Translations under genes and position numbers: made by a program
Shown: positions 1-7,327 of the stretch, piece after piece
Position numbering within the stretch: position 1 is the stretch's first letter
Layout: every line of letters starts with the position of its first letter
The notes under the pieces: model-generated
Seen by the model: only the letters and a program-made list of their open reading frames with translations
Databases searched by the model: none
Told to the model about the DNA's origin: nothing
Assembly (NCBI GenBank): GCA_964440155.1
Contig: CAYTRH010000058.1
Coordinates: 1-16,233 of the forward strand
Length of the DNA stretch: 16,233 nt
Reading direction: 5' to 3'
Source: PFJX01 sp964440155
GTDB taxonomy: Bacteria; Pseudomonadota; Gammaproteobacteria; Burkholderiales; Thiobacillaceae

Positions 1-134
1 GACACCGCCGCCGACCAGGCGGCCGCGCCGCCCGGTTGCGCCACGGCCAGCGCCGCGCCGATGGCCGTGGCCGCAGACAGCATGGCAGCCACCGCGAAAC
101 TGCCGTATCGATAGAAAAACTGTTGCCGTTTCAT
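1..134 (-). CDS. 5' end of a secreted or membrane-anchored protein (partial, runs off the window)
   Basis: An ATG on the minus strand at 134-132 opens a frame with no stop to the window edge (44 codons). The start is preceded by GAGG about eight bases upstream. The N-terminus reads MKRQQFFYRYGSFAVAAMLS and continues as an alanine-rich hydrophobic stretch (AATAIGAALAVA) before PGG. Basic residues followed by a hydrophobic core is the pattern of a Sec signal peptide or a single N-terminal anchor. The gene is divergent from the DOMON/NamZ pair. The mature part lies outside the window, so I cannot name the function. Confidence 0.6.
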   Translation of the reverse strand, partial: MKRQQFFYRYGSFAVAAMLSAATAIGAALAVAQPGGAAAWSAAV

Positions 135-222
135 CACCAGCACCTCGACGCCACATCCCGCCCGCACAAACGGTGCGGGCCGCGCAGCATGAATAAACAC
201 AGAGGTCACACAATAAGCCAAA

Positions 223-251
223 TTGCCGGGCTTGGAACCAATTTGTCTTAT
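223..251 (+). promoter_or_regulatory. possible sigma70 promoter for the DOMON/NamZ pair
   Basis: A TTGCCG box (223-228) and a TCTTAT box (246-251) are separated by 17 bases in the divergent intergenic space between 134 and the DOMON-like gene. The match to consensus is only moderate. No other strong plus-strand promoter was seen between 135 and 338. Confidence 0.25.
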
Positions 252-338
252 CCTTCGTGCTTCCGTTCCCGCCTGATGCCCACCCCCGTCATGCCCATGT
301 TCCAGCGCGGCAGCAGTGAGCCCAGCCGGCACACCGCC

Positions 339-908
339 ATGCCCATGTTGCCGCAGCCCGCCACCATCGTCACCACCCAGGTCGCCCGCCTGCAACCACA
401 TCCGGCGACAGCCGCCGTGCCCGTACACGAGCTGACCGCCGAGGTCTGTGTGCTGGCGAATGGCGGCCTGCGCCTGACCTATCGCCTGAGCGGTGACGTG
501 CACGCCCTGCGCCTACCGCCCCCTGGCGAACGGCGCCGCCGCGATGGCCTGTGGCGCGATACCTGCTTCGAGGCGTTCGTGGCGCTGGACGACTCGGCCT
601 ACCTGGAATGGAATTTCTCACCCAGCGGCGCCTGGCAGCTCTACCGGATGCGCGCCTACCGCGTGGCCGATCCGCTGCCCCGCAGCGCAGTTCCGCGCAT
701 GGTCAGCGCCCGAGCAGCCGCCGGCTATGCCCTGCGTGTCAGCATTCCGGCGCCGGGCACCTGCGATCACGCGCGGCTGCGCCTGGGTCTCAGCGCGGTG
801 CTGCGCACCCGCGACGGCGTGCTCGCGTACTGGGCGCTGTGCCATCCAGCGGAGCGGCCCGACTTCCATCACCCGGACGGCTTCGCGCTGTCCATTGCCT
901 CCGTCTGA
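339..908 (+). CDS. DOMON-like domain protein (about 189 aa)
   Basis: The protein resembles the DOMON-like family sometimes labelled 'murB-like' (a beta-sandwich predicted to bind sugar or haem-type ligands). The visible signature is an RRDGLWRDTCFEAFVAL block followed by YLEWNFSPSGAWQLYRM, and a C-terminal HPAERPDFHHPDGFAL block. No signal peptide or membrane segment is evident. The frame is open from position 36, but the first conserved residues begin just after 345 and no clear ribosome binding site marks any start. I chose the ATG at 339; 276, 297 and 345 are alternatives. The gene ends 16 bases before the NamZ-family gene on the same strand, so the two are probably co-transcribed, suggesting a shared role in cell-wall sugar handling. 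The ligand is unknown. Confidence 0.7.
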   Translation: MPMLPQPATIVTTQVARLQPHPATAAVPVHELTAEVCVLANGGLRLTYRLSGDVHALRLPPPGERRRRDGLWRDTCFEAFVALDDSAYLEWNFSPSGAWQLYRMRAYRVADPLPRSAVPRMVSARAAAGYALRVSIPAPGTCDHARLRLGLSAVLRTRDGVLAYWALCHPAERPDFHHPDGFALSIASV

Positions 909-924
909 TCCCCGCCAGAACCCC

Positions 925-2130
925 ATGCTCACTGGTCTCGACCGTCTGCTCGCCGACTCCCACCTGCAACATCCGCTGCGCGGCCGCCGCATCGCGCTGC
1001 TGGCGCACCCCGCCTCGGTATGCGCCGACCTGACGCATGCGCTGGACGCGCTCGCCACGCTGCCCGGCCTGCGTCTCACCGCCGCGTTCGGTCCGCAACA
1101 CGGACTGCGCGGCGACAAGCAGGACAACATGGTGGAATCGACGGATTTCCACGATCCCCACCTGGGCATCCCGGTATTCAGCCTGTACGGCACGGTACGA
1201 CGGCCCACGCCGGCGATGATGGACAGCTTCGACGTGCTGCTGGTCGACCTGCAGGATCTCGGCTGCCGCATTTACACCTTCATCACCACGCTGCGCTACG
1301 TGCTGGAGGCAGCCGCGCACCACGGCAAGACGGTGATCGTGCTGGACCGGCCCAACCCGGTAGGCCGACCGGTGGAAGGCCCGCTGTTGCGACCGGGCTG
1401 GGAGAGTTTCGTCGGCGCCGGCGCGCTGCCCATGCGCCATGGCCTGACGCTGGGCGAACTGGGCCACTGGTTCGTGCGTGAACTGGGCCTCGACGTCGAC
1501 TACCAGGTCATCGCGCTGCACGGCTGGCAACCGGCACAGGCGCCCGGCTACGGCTGGCCGCTGGGCCAGCGTGCCTGGATCAACCCCAGCCCGAACGCAC
1601 CCAATCTGTCGATGGCGCGCTGCTACGCCGGCACGGTGATGCTGGAAGGCACCACGCTATCGGAAGGACGCGGCACCACGCGGCCGCTGGAACTGCTGGG
1701 CGCGCCCGATCTCGATGCGCACCGGCTGCTGGCGGAGATGACGCGGATCGCGCCGGCATGGCTGGCCGGCTGCCGCCCGCGGGTGTGCTGGTTCGAGCCG
1801 ACCTTTCACAAACACGCCGGCCGGCTGTGCGCCGGCGTGCAATTCCATGTCGAGGACGACGCCTACCGGCACGACCGGTTCCGCCCCTGGCGCCTGCTGG
1901 CGCTGGCGTTCAAGGCGCTGCGCCGGCTGCGTCCGGATTACCCGTTGTGGCGCGACTTCCCCTACGAGTACGAACACGACCGCCTGGCCATCGACCTGAT
2001 CAACGGCGGCGAGGCACTGCGCCGCTGGGTGGACGACGATGCGGCGACGCCGGCCGATCTGGAGGCGCTGGCGGCGCCCGATGAAGCCGCCTGGATCGAG
2101 ACGCGGCAGGCCGTGTTGCTCTACCGCTGA
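925..2130 (+). CDS. NamZ-family exo-beta-N-acetylmuramidase (DUF1343)
   Basis: A 401-residue protein of the DUF1343 family, whose characterised member NamZ from Bacillus subtilis removes non-reducing terminal N-acetylmuramic acid from peptidoglycan fragments. Visible family blocks are AAFGPQHGLRG (about residues 53-63), SLYGTVRRPTPAMM (86-99), VDLQDLGCRIYTFI (107-120), LDRPNPVGRPVEGP (140-153), a NPSPNAPNL block, and LEGTTLSEGRGTTRPLELLG. Length is typical. The ATG at 925 begins the conserved MLTGLDRLL segment; the longer open frame upstream overlaps the DOMON-like gene and is not used. No signal peptide is visible here, so the protein may act in the cytoplasm on recovered wall sugars, whereas many relatives are secreted. 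The exact substrate is inferred from the family only. Confidence 0.88.
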   Translation: MLTGLDRLLADSHLQHPLRGRRIALLAHPASVCADLTHALDALATLPGLRLTAAFGPQHGLRGDKQDNMVESTDFHDPHLGIPVFSLYGTVRRPTPAMMDSFDVLLVDLQDLGCRIYTFITTLRYVLEAAAHHGKTVIVLDRPNPVGRPVEGPLLRPGWESFVGAGALPMRHGLTLGELGHWFVRELGLDVDYQVIALHGWQPAQAPGYGWPLGQRAWINPSPNAPNLSMARCYAGTVMLEGTTLSEGRGTTRPLELLGAPDLDAHRLLAEMTRIAPAWLAGCRPRVCWFEPTFHKHAGRLCAGVQFHVEDDAYRHDRFRPWRLLALAFKALRRLRPDYPLWRDFPYEYEHDRLAIDLINGGEALRRWVDDDAATPADLEALAAPDEAAWIETRQAVLLYR

Positions 2131-2158
2131 CCCCCGGCGGCGCGGCGCCTGCGCCCGC

Positions 2159-2809
2159 TCACGCCCACAGATTCAGCGGCGGCTCGTTCGCCACCGCACG
2201 CAGGATGTCGCCGCGCGTGACGATGCCGACCAGTTCCTGCTGCTCGTTGACCACCGGCACCCCCGCCAGGTCGTAATCGAGCATCACGCGGGCGATGCGC
2301 CGCACACTGGTGACCGGATCGGCGCTGACCGCCGGCGTCAGCATCACGTCACCGACCGAGCGCGCCAGCGGATCACGCGCGTCGCCATCGACCAGGTCGA
2401 GTGCGCGCATCAGCGCCTCACGCGTGACCAGACCGACCAGCCGGCCGTCGCCATCCACCACCGGCGCCTGGCCGTAGCCGTGTTCGTTCAGGCGGCGCCA
2501 GGCCGTGACCAGATCGACGGTGACCGGCACGGTCAGCAATGTGCGGGTCATCACCTGATAGGCATGGCGCACCGGTTCACGCGCATCACCCGGCATGACC
2601 GCGGCACGATAGGCGCGCGCCGCCTCCTCATAGCGCGCCGCGTCGTCGGACGCCCCGCCGCCGCGCTGTTGCATTGCCTCCGGTCCCAGCTCCTCGCCAT
2701 CACGGTCGATGCCGCGCGCCCGACGCAATGCCGTCAGCGCCGCCACCGTACCCAGGCCCTCCAGCGTGCCACGATAGGCCTGACCGGTGACGCCATGTAC
2801 CGAGAACAT
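2159..2809 (-). CDS. two-CBS-domain protein (216 aa)
   Basis: A tandem CBS pair occupies the C-terminal part: CBS1 about residues 85-138 (VMTRTLLTVPVTV...APVVDGDGRLVGLVTREAL) and CBS2 about 153-207 (DVMLTPAVSADPVTSVRRIA...GVPVVNEQQELVGIVTRGDIL). Such pairs usually bind adenine nucleotides and act as energy sensors or regulatory subunits. The N-terminal 80 residues are not a domain I recognise. The start lies 12 bases after the antiporter stop, so the two are very likely translated from one message, and the CBS protein could regulate the transporter. That link is inference from position. It converges with the NamZ-family gene with only 28 bases between the stops. Confidence 0.82.
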   Translation of the reverse strand: MFSVHGVTGQAYRGTLEGLGTVAALTALRRARGIDRDGEELGPEAMQQRGGGASDDAARYEEAARAYRAAVMPGDAREPVRHAYQVMTRTLLTVPVTVDLVTAWRRLNEHGYGQAPVVDGDGRLVGLVTREALMRALDLVDGDARDPLARSVGDVMLTPAVSADPVTSVRRIARVMLDYDLAGVPVVNEQQELVGIVTRGDILRAVANEPPLNLWA

Positions 2810-2821
2810 GCCGCCGCGCGC

Positions 2822-3910
2822 TCAGACCCCGGCCGCGCGCGCGCGCCAGTGGCGATAGCTGAGTACGGCCAGCGTGAGAAAGGTCAGCGGCAGCACGAAA
2901 CCGGCCATCACCGCGCCATAGCCCGCGGCATGGCCGTTGCCGGTGGCATGCAGCACCAGCCACACCGTATAGGCGACGTAGTAGGCGAAGAACAAGCCGC
3001 CCTCCCAACGCGCGATCAGATGGCCGGTGAAGAAGATAGGCAGGCAGGCCACCGCCACCATCACCATGACCGGCAGGTCGAACGCCAGCATGCTCGCCGC
3101 CACCGGCAGCCCGGCCGGCGACACCAGGCTGGCCACGCCCAGCACACCGAGCAGGTTGAACAGGTTGCTGCCCACCACGTTGCCCACCGCGATGTCGCGT
3201 TCGCCGCGAATCGCTGCCAGCACCGAGGTCGCCACCTCCGGCAGCGAAGTGCCGGCGGCGACGATGGTCAGGCCGATCACCAGTTCGCTCACGCCCAGCC
3301 AGGTGGCAAACGTCACTGCGCCCTGCACCAGCCAGTTGGAACCCTGCACCAGCAGCGCCAGCCCCACCAGCACCATGGCCACCTGCACCGCCCAATGGCG
3401 GTCCCAGCCGCGTCCGGGTTCGATCGCCAGCGCTTCGTCGTATTCCGCCTCCACCGCGGCGGACGGATTACGCCGGCTCTGCACGATGACGAACACGATA
3501 TAAGCCGCCAGCAACCCGGCCAGCAGCGCGCCGTCGAAACGGCCAATGGCGCCGTCCCAGGCCAGCCCACACACCAGCAGCGAAGCGAAGATCATCAGCG
3601 GCACCTCCTGCCGCACCAGTTGCTGATGCACCAACAGCGGCGTAATCAGCGCCGACAGGCCCAGAATGAACAACACGTTGAAGATGTTGCTGCCGACCAC
3701 GTTGCCGAGCGCGATGTCCACCTGCCCGGACCAGGTCGATTGCACCGACACCGCCAGTTCAGGCGAGCTGGTGCCGAACGCCACCACGGTGAGCCCCACC
3801 ACCAGCGGCGAAATACCAAGGGAAACGGCCAGGCGCGACGCACCACGCACCAGCAGCTCGGCGCCCAGGATGAGCAGGCCGAGGCCGACGACGAACAGCA
3901 ACAGGGTCAT
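2822..3910 (-). CDS. calcium/sodium antiporter, CaCA family (YrbG-like)
   Basis: A 362-residue hydrophobic membrane protein with the two alpha-repeat signatures of the cation/Ca2+ exchanger superfamily: VAFGTSSPELAVSV (about residues 43-56) and VAAGTSLPEVATSV (about 215-228). Both are followed by a GNVVGSN(I/L)FN segment, the duplicated ion-binding half. Around ten transmembrane helices are expected, and the central loop (EAEYDEALAIEPGRGWDR) separates the halves. The start MTLLLFVVGLG at 3910 puts the first helix at the N-terminus, as in relatives; a GTG at 3955 would add 15 residues and is less likely. It sits 57 bases downstream of the lipoprotein dehydrogenase gene and 12 bases upstream of the CBS gene, in a probable minus-strand operon. 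Ion specificity is from the family. Confidence 0.9.
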   Translation of the reverse strand: MTLLLFVVGLGLLILGAELLVRGASRLAVSLGISPLVVGLTVVAFGTSSPELAVSVQSTWSGQVDIALGNVVGSNIFNVLFILGLSALITPLLVHQQLVRQEVPLMIFASLLVCGLAWDGAIGRFDGALLAGLLAAYIVFVIVQSRRNPSAAVEAEYDEALAIEPGRGWDRHWAVQVAMVLVGLALLVQGSNWLVQGAVTFATWLGVSELVIGLTIVAAGTSLPEVATSVLAAIRGERDIAVGNVVGSNLFNLLGVLGVASLVSPAGLPVAASMLAFDLPVMVMVAVACLPIFFTGHLIARWEGGLFFAYYVAYTVWLVLHATGNGHAAGYGAVMAGFVLPLTFLTLAVLSYRHWRARAAGV

Positions 3911-3967
3911 GATGTGGCTTGGAAGAAGCGGATGCAGGATTGTAAAGGCACGCACGCACGCCGACGA

Positions 3968-5266
3968 TCAGGGCGCCGGGCCGACGGCGTGCAGACGATG
4001 AATGCCGCCGCCGAAATCCAGCAGGTACAGTTCGCCGTCTCCATCCTCAGCGAATGCCGGAATGTTCAGGCCGGTGGCGGCCAGCTCGCGCTTGCCCAGC
4101 CGCCCGTCCGGCTCGCTCACCAGCGCCCATACCCGGCCGCTGACGAAATCGCCGAACACATAGCGGCCGTACAGGCCGGGGATGGCCTTGCCGCGGTAGA
4201 CATGGCCGCCGGTGATCGAATTGCCGTCCACGCCGGTGCGGTAATCGAGCACCGGGTCGATCAGGCCGTCACGCGGGCAGTCGCGTGCCGGGCGGTAGCA
4301 CAGGAAACCCTCGCGCCAACGCCAGCCGTAATTGCCGCCGCGCTCGATGACGTTGATCTCCTCGCGCGCGTTCTGGCCGACATCGCCCGCCCACAACCGG
4401 CCGGTGACACGATCGAAGCTCCAGCGCCAGGGATTACGCAGCCCCCAGGCGTACAGTTCCGGGCAGGCGCGCGCGCCCTGGCCGGTGGCACACGGCGGAT
4501 TGCCGGCGAACGGGTTGTCCGGCGGAATCGCATACGCGCCGTCGCCGGCCACGTCCAGGCGCAGGAACGCCCCCAGCAGCGTGCGCGTATCCTGGCCATG
4601 GTCATGCGGATCGCCCGCCGCGCCGCCATCGCCCAGCGCCACGTAGAGCAGTCCGTCCGGGCCGAAGCCGATGCCGCCGCCGTTGTGGTTGACGTAGGGC
4701 TGATCGACCACCAGCAACTCCCGGCGTGACGCCGGATCCAGCGTGCGCCCGCCATCCCGACTGAGATAACGCGCAATCACCGACTGCATGGGTGCCGCGC
4801 CGCTGCCGCGCCGCGTGTAAGACAGGTATACCCGCCCGCTGGTGGCGAAGTCCGGCGCAAACGCCATGCCCAGCAGCCCGCCTTCGGAACGCGCGTCCAC
4901 CACGTCGCGCAGATCCAGCACCAGCTCCGCCACGCGCGTATCGGCGCGGTTGGCGAAGGTGTACAGCCGGCCCGGCTTCTCCAGCACATACCAGCGGCTG
5001 TCGTCCCCCGGCGCCTGCAACATGTGCACCGGCTGACGGAAGCTCAAGGCCGGAAACACCCGTTCGACGCGCACGGGCGGCAAGGCCGAGCCGGCCGGGA
5101 CCAGCGCCTCTGGCGGCGATGGCGAGGGGTGTGCGGCGGAACGCTGCGAAGCGGCCCCCGCCTCGCCGCCGGAGACGGCGGACGGCGCATCGCCGGCGCC
5201 GCCGCAGGCAGCCAGCGCGACGACGCACAGCAAGGCGAGACGAGCGTGATGGCGCAACGGCTGCAT
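3968..5266 (-). CDS. PQQ-dependent sugar dehydrogenase-like lipoprotein (GSDH/sorbosone dehydrogenase family)
   Basis: A 432-residue secreted beta-propeller of the soluble glucose/sorbosone dehydrogenase family. A lipoprotein signal is visible: MQPLRHHARLALLCVVALAAC, with lipobox LAAC and Cys21 as lipidation site, followed by a disordered Ala/Gly/Ser/Pro linker to about residue 62. Family motifs are VNHNGGGIGFGPDGLLYVALGDGG (His194 aligns with the catalytic His of soluble glucose dehydrogenase), LYAWGLRNPWRWSFD (Arg277, a likely PQQ contact), GDVGQNAREEINVIERGGNYGWRWREG, and FGDFVSGRVWAL. Substrate cannot be assigned; many family members are of unknown specificity. I chose the ATG at 5266 because it starts the lipoprotein signal; the frame stays open to 5458, but that would bury the signal behind 64 basic residues. 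The inverted-repeat element at 5270-5503 abuts this start, so its RBS and promoter may derive from that element. Confidence 0.85.
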   Translation of the reverse strand: MQPLRHHARLALLCVVALAACGGAGDAPSAVSGGEAGAASQRSAAHPSPSPPEALVPAGSALPPVRVERVFPALSFRQPVHMLQAPGDDSRWYVLEKPGRLYTFANRADTRVAELVLDLRDVVDARSEGGLLGMAFAPDFATSGRVYLSYTRRGSGAAPMQSVIARYLSRDGGRTLDPASRRELLVVDQPYVNHNGGGIGFGPDGLLYVALGDGGAAGDPHDHGQDTRTLLGAFLRLDVAGDGAYAIPPDNPFAGNPPCATGQGARACPELYAWGLRNPWRWSFDRVTGRLWAGDVGQNAREEINVIERGGNYGWRWREGFLCYRPARDCPRDGLIDPVLDYRTGVDGNSITGGHVYRGKAIPGLYGRYVFGDFVSGRVWALVSEPDGRLGKRELAATGLNIPAFAEDGDGELYLLDFGGGIHRLHAVGPAP

Positions 5267-5274
5267 GATCCTGA

Positions 5275-5301
5275 AAACCACAGTTGAACGCGCCCGAGTG
5301 T
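5275..5301 (-). repeat. left copy of the 27-bp island-flanking inverted repeat
   Basis: Read on the minus strand this segment contains ACACTCGGGCGCGTTCAACT plus G, then T, then GGTTT. The same sequence occurs on the plus strand at 13659-13685 with one mismatch (21 identical bases, one mismatch, five identical). The two copies lie outside the hsd island in opposite orientation, about 8.4 kb apart. Confidence 0.8.
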
Positions 5302-5304
5302 GGG

Positions 5305-5388
5305 TCTGCCCGGCCGTCTGGCAAGGCGCGACGACGCGCAGGGTCGCCCCCTGCAAGGAGGCGCACCGCCGCCAGGCGGCCGGGCAGG
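5305..5388. repeat. inner hairpin arms of the 5270-5503 element
   Basis: TCTGCCCGGCCGTCTGGC at 5305-5322 is nearly complementary to GCCAGGCGGCCGGGCAGG at 5371-5388 (two positions need G-T pairing). The 48-base loop is itself GC-rich. This would form a very stable stem as DNA cruciform or RNA. Confidence 0.55.
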
Positions 5389-5555
5389 CGCGCAATCGGG
5401 TGGGTAGCGGGCTCACCCGGCGGGTGACCTCGAGCCAAGGCGAAAGTCCTTCGTCCATAGCGGCCTCACAAGGGCTGAGCAGCGGTCGACTGCGGTTTTC
5501 AGGTCAATTTGCCTGACTTCTCGCCACATTTCCTCTCTCCATCTGCGATTTTAGG

Positions 5556-5708
5556 ATGAACGGACAGCCGACCACCGTCATTCATGTCAGCAGTCTTTGT
5601 CGCATCAACCCGCGCCGTACAATGCCAGTAACCTGCCGAATCCGGAAGGGTGGCCGCGCTTTAGTCCACCGTGGGCGTGCTGAACGGAACATGCCGAGCG
5701 AGACCTGA
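5556..5708 (+). CDS. possible 50-aa leader ORF ahead of hsdM
   Basis: An ATG at 5556 opens a 50-codon frame (MNGQPTTVIHVSSLCRINPR...) whose TGA at 5706-5708 shares one base with the hsdM ATG (TGATG). Stop-start coupling of this kind can link translation. Against a real gene: the candidate RBS (AGG) is immediately next to the ATG, the product is Arg-rich with no family I recognise, and the likely hsdM promoter lies inside it. It is recorded as a weak candidate. Confidence 0.2.
   Translation: MNGQPTTVIHVSSLCRINPRRTMPVTCRIRKGGRALVHRGRAERNMPSET
5596..5623 (+). promoter_or_regulatory. candidate sigma70 promoter of the hsd operon
   Basis: TTTGTC (5596-5601) and TACAAT (5618-5623) are separated by 16 bases, about 85 bases upstream of the hsdM start. 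The -10 box differs from consensus at one base. It lies between the inverted-repeat element and hsdM, so it would drive the whole five-gene operon. No strong RBS precedes hsdM; GCGAGAC about eight bases upstream is the best candidate. Confidence 0.4.
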
Positions 5709-7327
5709 TGAACCAAGACCTTCACAAGACCCTCTGGGCGGCGGCCGACAAGCTGCGCTCCAACATGGACGCGGCGGAATACAAGCACGTCGTCCTCGGT
5801 CTCATCTTCCTGAAATACATCTCCGACGCCTTCGACGAGCGCCGCGAAGACCTCGAGGCCGCCTTCACCGATCCCGGTCATGACCTCTACCTCGGCGAGG
5901 ACGCGGAAATGCGTGCCCAGATTCCCAACCTGTTGGAGGACCGCGACTTCTACACCATGGCCAACGTCTTCTGGGTGCCGGAATCGGCCCGCTGGGAGGC
6001 CATCCGCAACCAGGCCAAGCAGCCGGACATCGGCAAGCGCATCGACGATGCCCTCATCCATATCGAGCAGGACAACGCCCGCCTGAAAGGCATCCTGGAC
6101 AAGCGTTTCGCCCGCACCCAACTGGAACCGGGCCGGCTGGGCGAGCTCATCGACCTGATTTCCTCCATCGGCTTCGGCGCGAGGGGTGGCAAATTCGACA
6201 AGGCCCGCGACACCCTGGGCGAGGTCTACGAATACTTCCTCGGCCAGTTCGCCAGCGCCGAGGGCAAGAAGGGCGGCCAGTTCTACACCCCCGCCTCGGT
6301 GGTCAAGGTGCTGGTGGAAGTGCTCTCCCCCCACCAGGGCAAGGTCTACGACCCCTGCTGCGGCTCCGGCGGCATGTTCGTCCAGTCGGAAAAGTTCGTG
6401 GAGGCCCACGGCGGCAGGTTCGGCGACCTGTCCATCTACGGCCAGGAGGCCAACCCCACCACCTGGCGGCTGGTGGCCATGAACCTGGCCATCCGCGGCA
6501 TGGACTTCAACCTGGGCAAGGAACCCGCCGACACCTTCCACCGCGACCAGCACCCGGACCTGAAGGCCGATTACATCCTGGCCAATCCGCCCTTCAACAT
6601 CTCCGACTGGGGCGGCGACAAGCTGGCTTCCGACCCGCGCTGGGTGTTTGGCACCCCGCCCGCCGGCAACGCCAACTATGCCTGGCTGCAACACATCCTC
6701 TGGCACCTCAAGCCCTCCGGCCAGGCCGGCGTGGTGCTGGCCAACGGCTCCATGTCCTCCAACCAGAACAACGAGGGCGCCATCCGCCGCGCCATGGTGG
6801 AAGCCGACGTGGTGGAGGTCATGGTCGCCCTGCCGCCGCAGTTGTTCTTCAACACCCAGATCCCCGCCTGCCTGTGGTTTTTGACCAAGGACAAGACCCA
6901 GCACGGCCGCGACCGGCGCGGCGAAGTGCTGTTCATCGACGCCCGCAAGCTGGGCACCATGCAGACCCGCGTGCTGCGGGTCTTCGAGGACGAAGACATC
7001 GCCAGGATTGCCAACGCCGTGCACGCCTGGCGGCAGGACTGCGAACGCACTTCTCCCTCTCCCCTCGCGGGAGAGGGCCGGGGTGAGGGGGCGTATCAAG
7101 ACATCCCCGGTTTCTGCCGCGCCGTGAAGCTGGCCGAAATCGCCGAGCATGGCTACGTGCTCACGCCGGGCCGCTATGTGGGCGCCGAGGCGGCCGAGGA
7201 CGACGACGAAGCCTTCGCCGACAAGATGGAGCGGCTCACCGCCCTCCTTGCCGAGCAGATGGAGAAGGGGCAGGAGCTGGATGCCGTGATACGGGAGCGG
7301 CTGGGGAGGTTGGGGTATGGCGTCTGA
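5708..7327 (+). CDS. hsdM: type I restriction-modification system, methyltransferase subunit M
   Basis: A 539-residue N6-adenine DNA methyltransferase subunit. The N-terminal helical HsdM_N domain begins MNQDLHKTLWAAADKLRSNM, with HVVLGLIFLKYISDAFDER at about 27-45. The Rossmann methylase domain follows: QFYTP at 191-195, the AdoMet-binding DPCCGSGGMF at 215-224 and the catalytic NPPF at 293-296. It would assemble with HsdS as the M2S methylase and with HsdR as the nuclease. The stop overlaps hsdS by 11 bases. Oddity: residues about 448-461 (SPSPLAGEGRGEG) are encoded by a GC-rich palindromic repeat inserted in frame just before the conserved DIPGFC and LTPGRYVG blocks; its effect on activity is unknown. 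All catalytic motifs are intact. Confidence 0.96.
   Translation: MNQDLHKTLWAAADKLRSNMDAAEYKHVVLGLIFLKYISDAFDERREDLEAAFTDPGHDLYLGEDAEMRAQIPNLLEDRDFYTMANVFWVPESARWEAIRNQAKQPDIGKRIDDALIHIEQDNARLKGILDKRFARTQLEPGRLGELIDLISSIGFGARGGKFDKARDTLGEVYEYFLGQFASAEGKKGGQFYTPASVVKVLVEVLSPHQGKVYDPCCGSGGMFVQSEKFVEAHGGRFGDLSIYGQEANPTTWRLVAMNLAIRGMDFNLGKEPADTFHRDQHPDLKADYILANPPFNISDWGGDKLASDPRWVFGTPPAGNANYAWLQHILWHLKPSGQAGVVLANGSMSSNQNNEGAIRRAMVEADVVEVMVALPPQLFFNTQIPACLWFLTKDKTQHGRDRRGEVLFIDARKLGTMQTRVLRVFEDEDIARIANAVHAWRQDCERTSPSPLAGEGRGEGAYQDIPGFCRAVKLAEIAEHGYVLTPGRYVGAEAAEDDDEAFADKMERLTALLAEQMEKGQELDAVIRERLGRLGYGV
7051..7092 (+). repeat. GC-rich palindromic repeat inserted in frame in hsdM
   Basis: About 42 bases with a CCCTCTCCC / GGGAGAGGG stem followed by CCGGGGTGAGGGGGCG. 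It encodes the low-complexity peptide SPSPLAGEGRGEG. The same family, in the same genomic orientation, lies in nrdB at 14781-14829. Dispersed palindromes of this CCCTCTCCC type are common in proteobacterial genomes. Confidence 0.75.

Larger units (their letters stand above)
5270..5503. repeat. 234-bp structured non-coding element with terminal inverted repeats (MITE-like)
   Basis: The ends form an 18-bp inverted repeat with two mismatches: CCTGAAAACCACAGTTGA at 5270-5287 and, on the other strand, 5486-5503. Inside is a second inverted pair, 5305-5322 against 5371-5388 (16 Watson-Crick pairs plus G-T pairs of 18), and a short hairpin TCACCC/GGGTGA at 5413-5427. A compact nested palindrome without a credible gene suggests a miniature inverted-repeat element or a structured leader. 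No clear target-site duplication was seen. It lies directly against the start of the lipoprotein dehydrogenase gene and fills half of the divergent space before hsdM. A minus-strand frame inside it (5458-5267) runs into the dehydrogenase but looks non-coding. Confidence 0.45.

Noticed and set aside
2039..4729. 896-codon open frame on the plus strand
   Set aside because: It lies antisense to the CBS, antiporter and dehydrogenase genes and gives His/Gln/Arg-rich low-complexity protein typical of the shadow frame of GC-rich genes; the minus strand has clear domain motifs.
5290..5450. Known structured RNA (RNase P, 4.5S, cobalamin riboswitch) in the palindromic region
   Set aside because: I looked for the conserved cores of these RNAs on both strands and did not find them; only stems are visible.
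5267..5458. N-terminal extension of the PQQ dehydrogenase to 5458
   Set aside because: GAGG precedes the 5458 start, but the 64 extra residues are basic, lie within the inverted-repeat element and would hide a textbook lipoprotein signal that starts at 5266.
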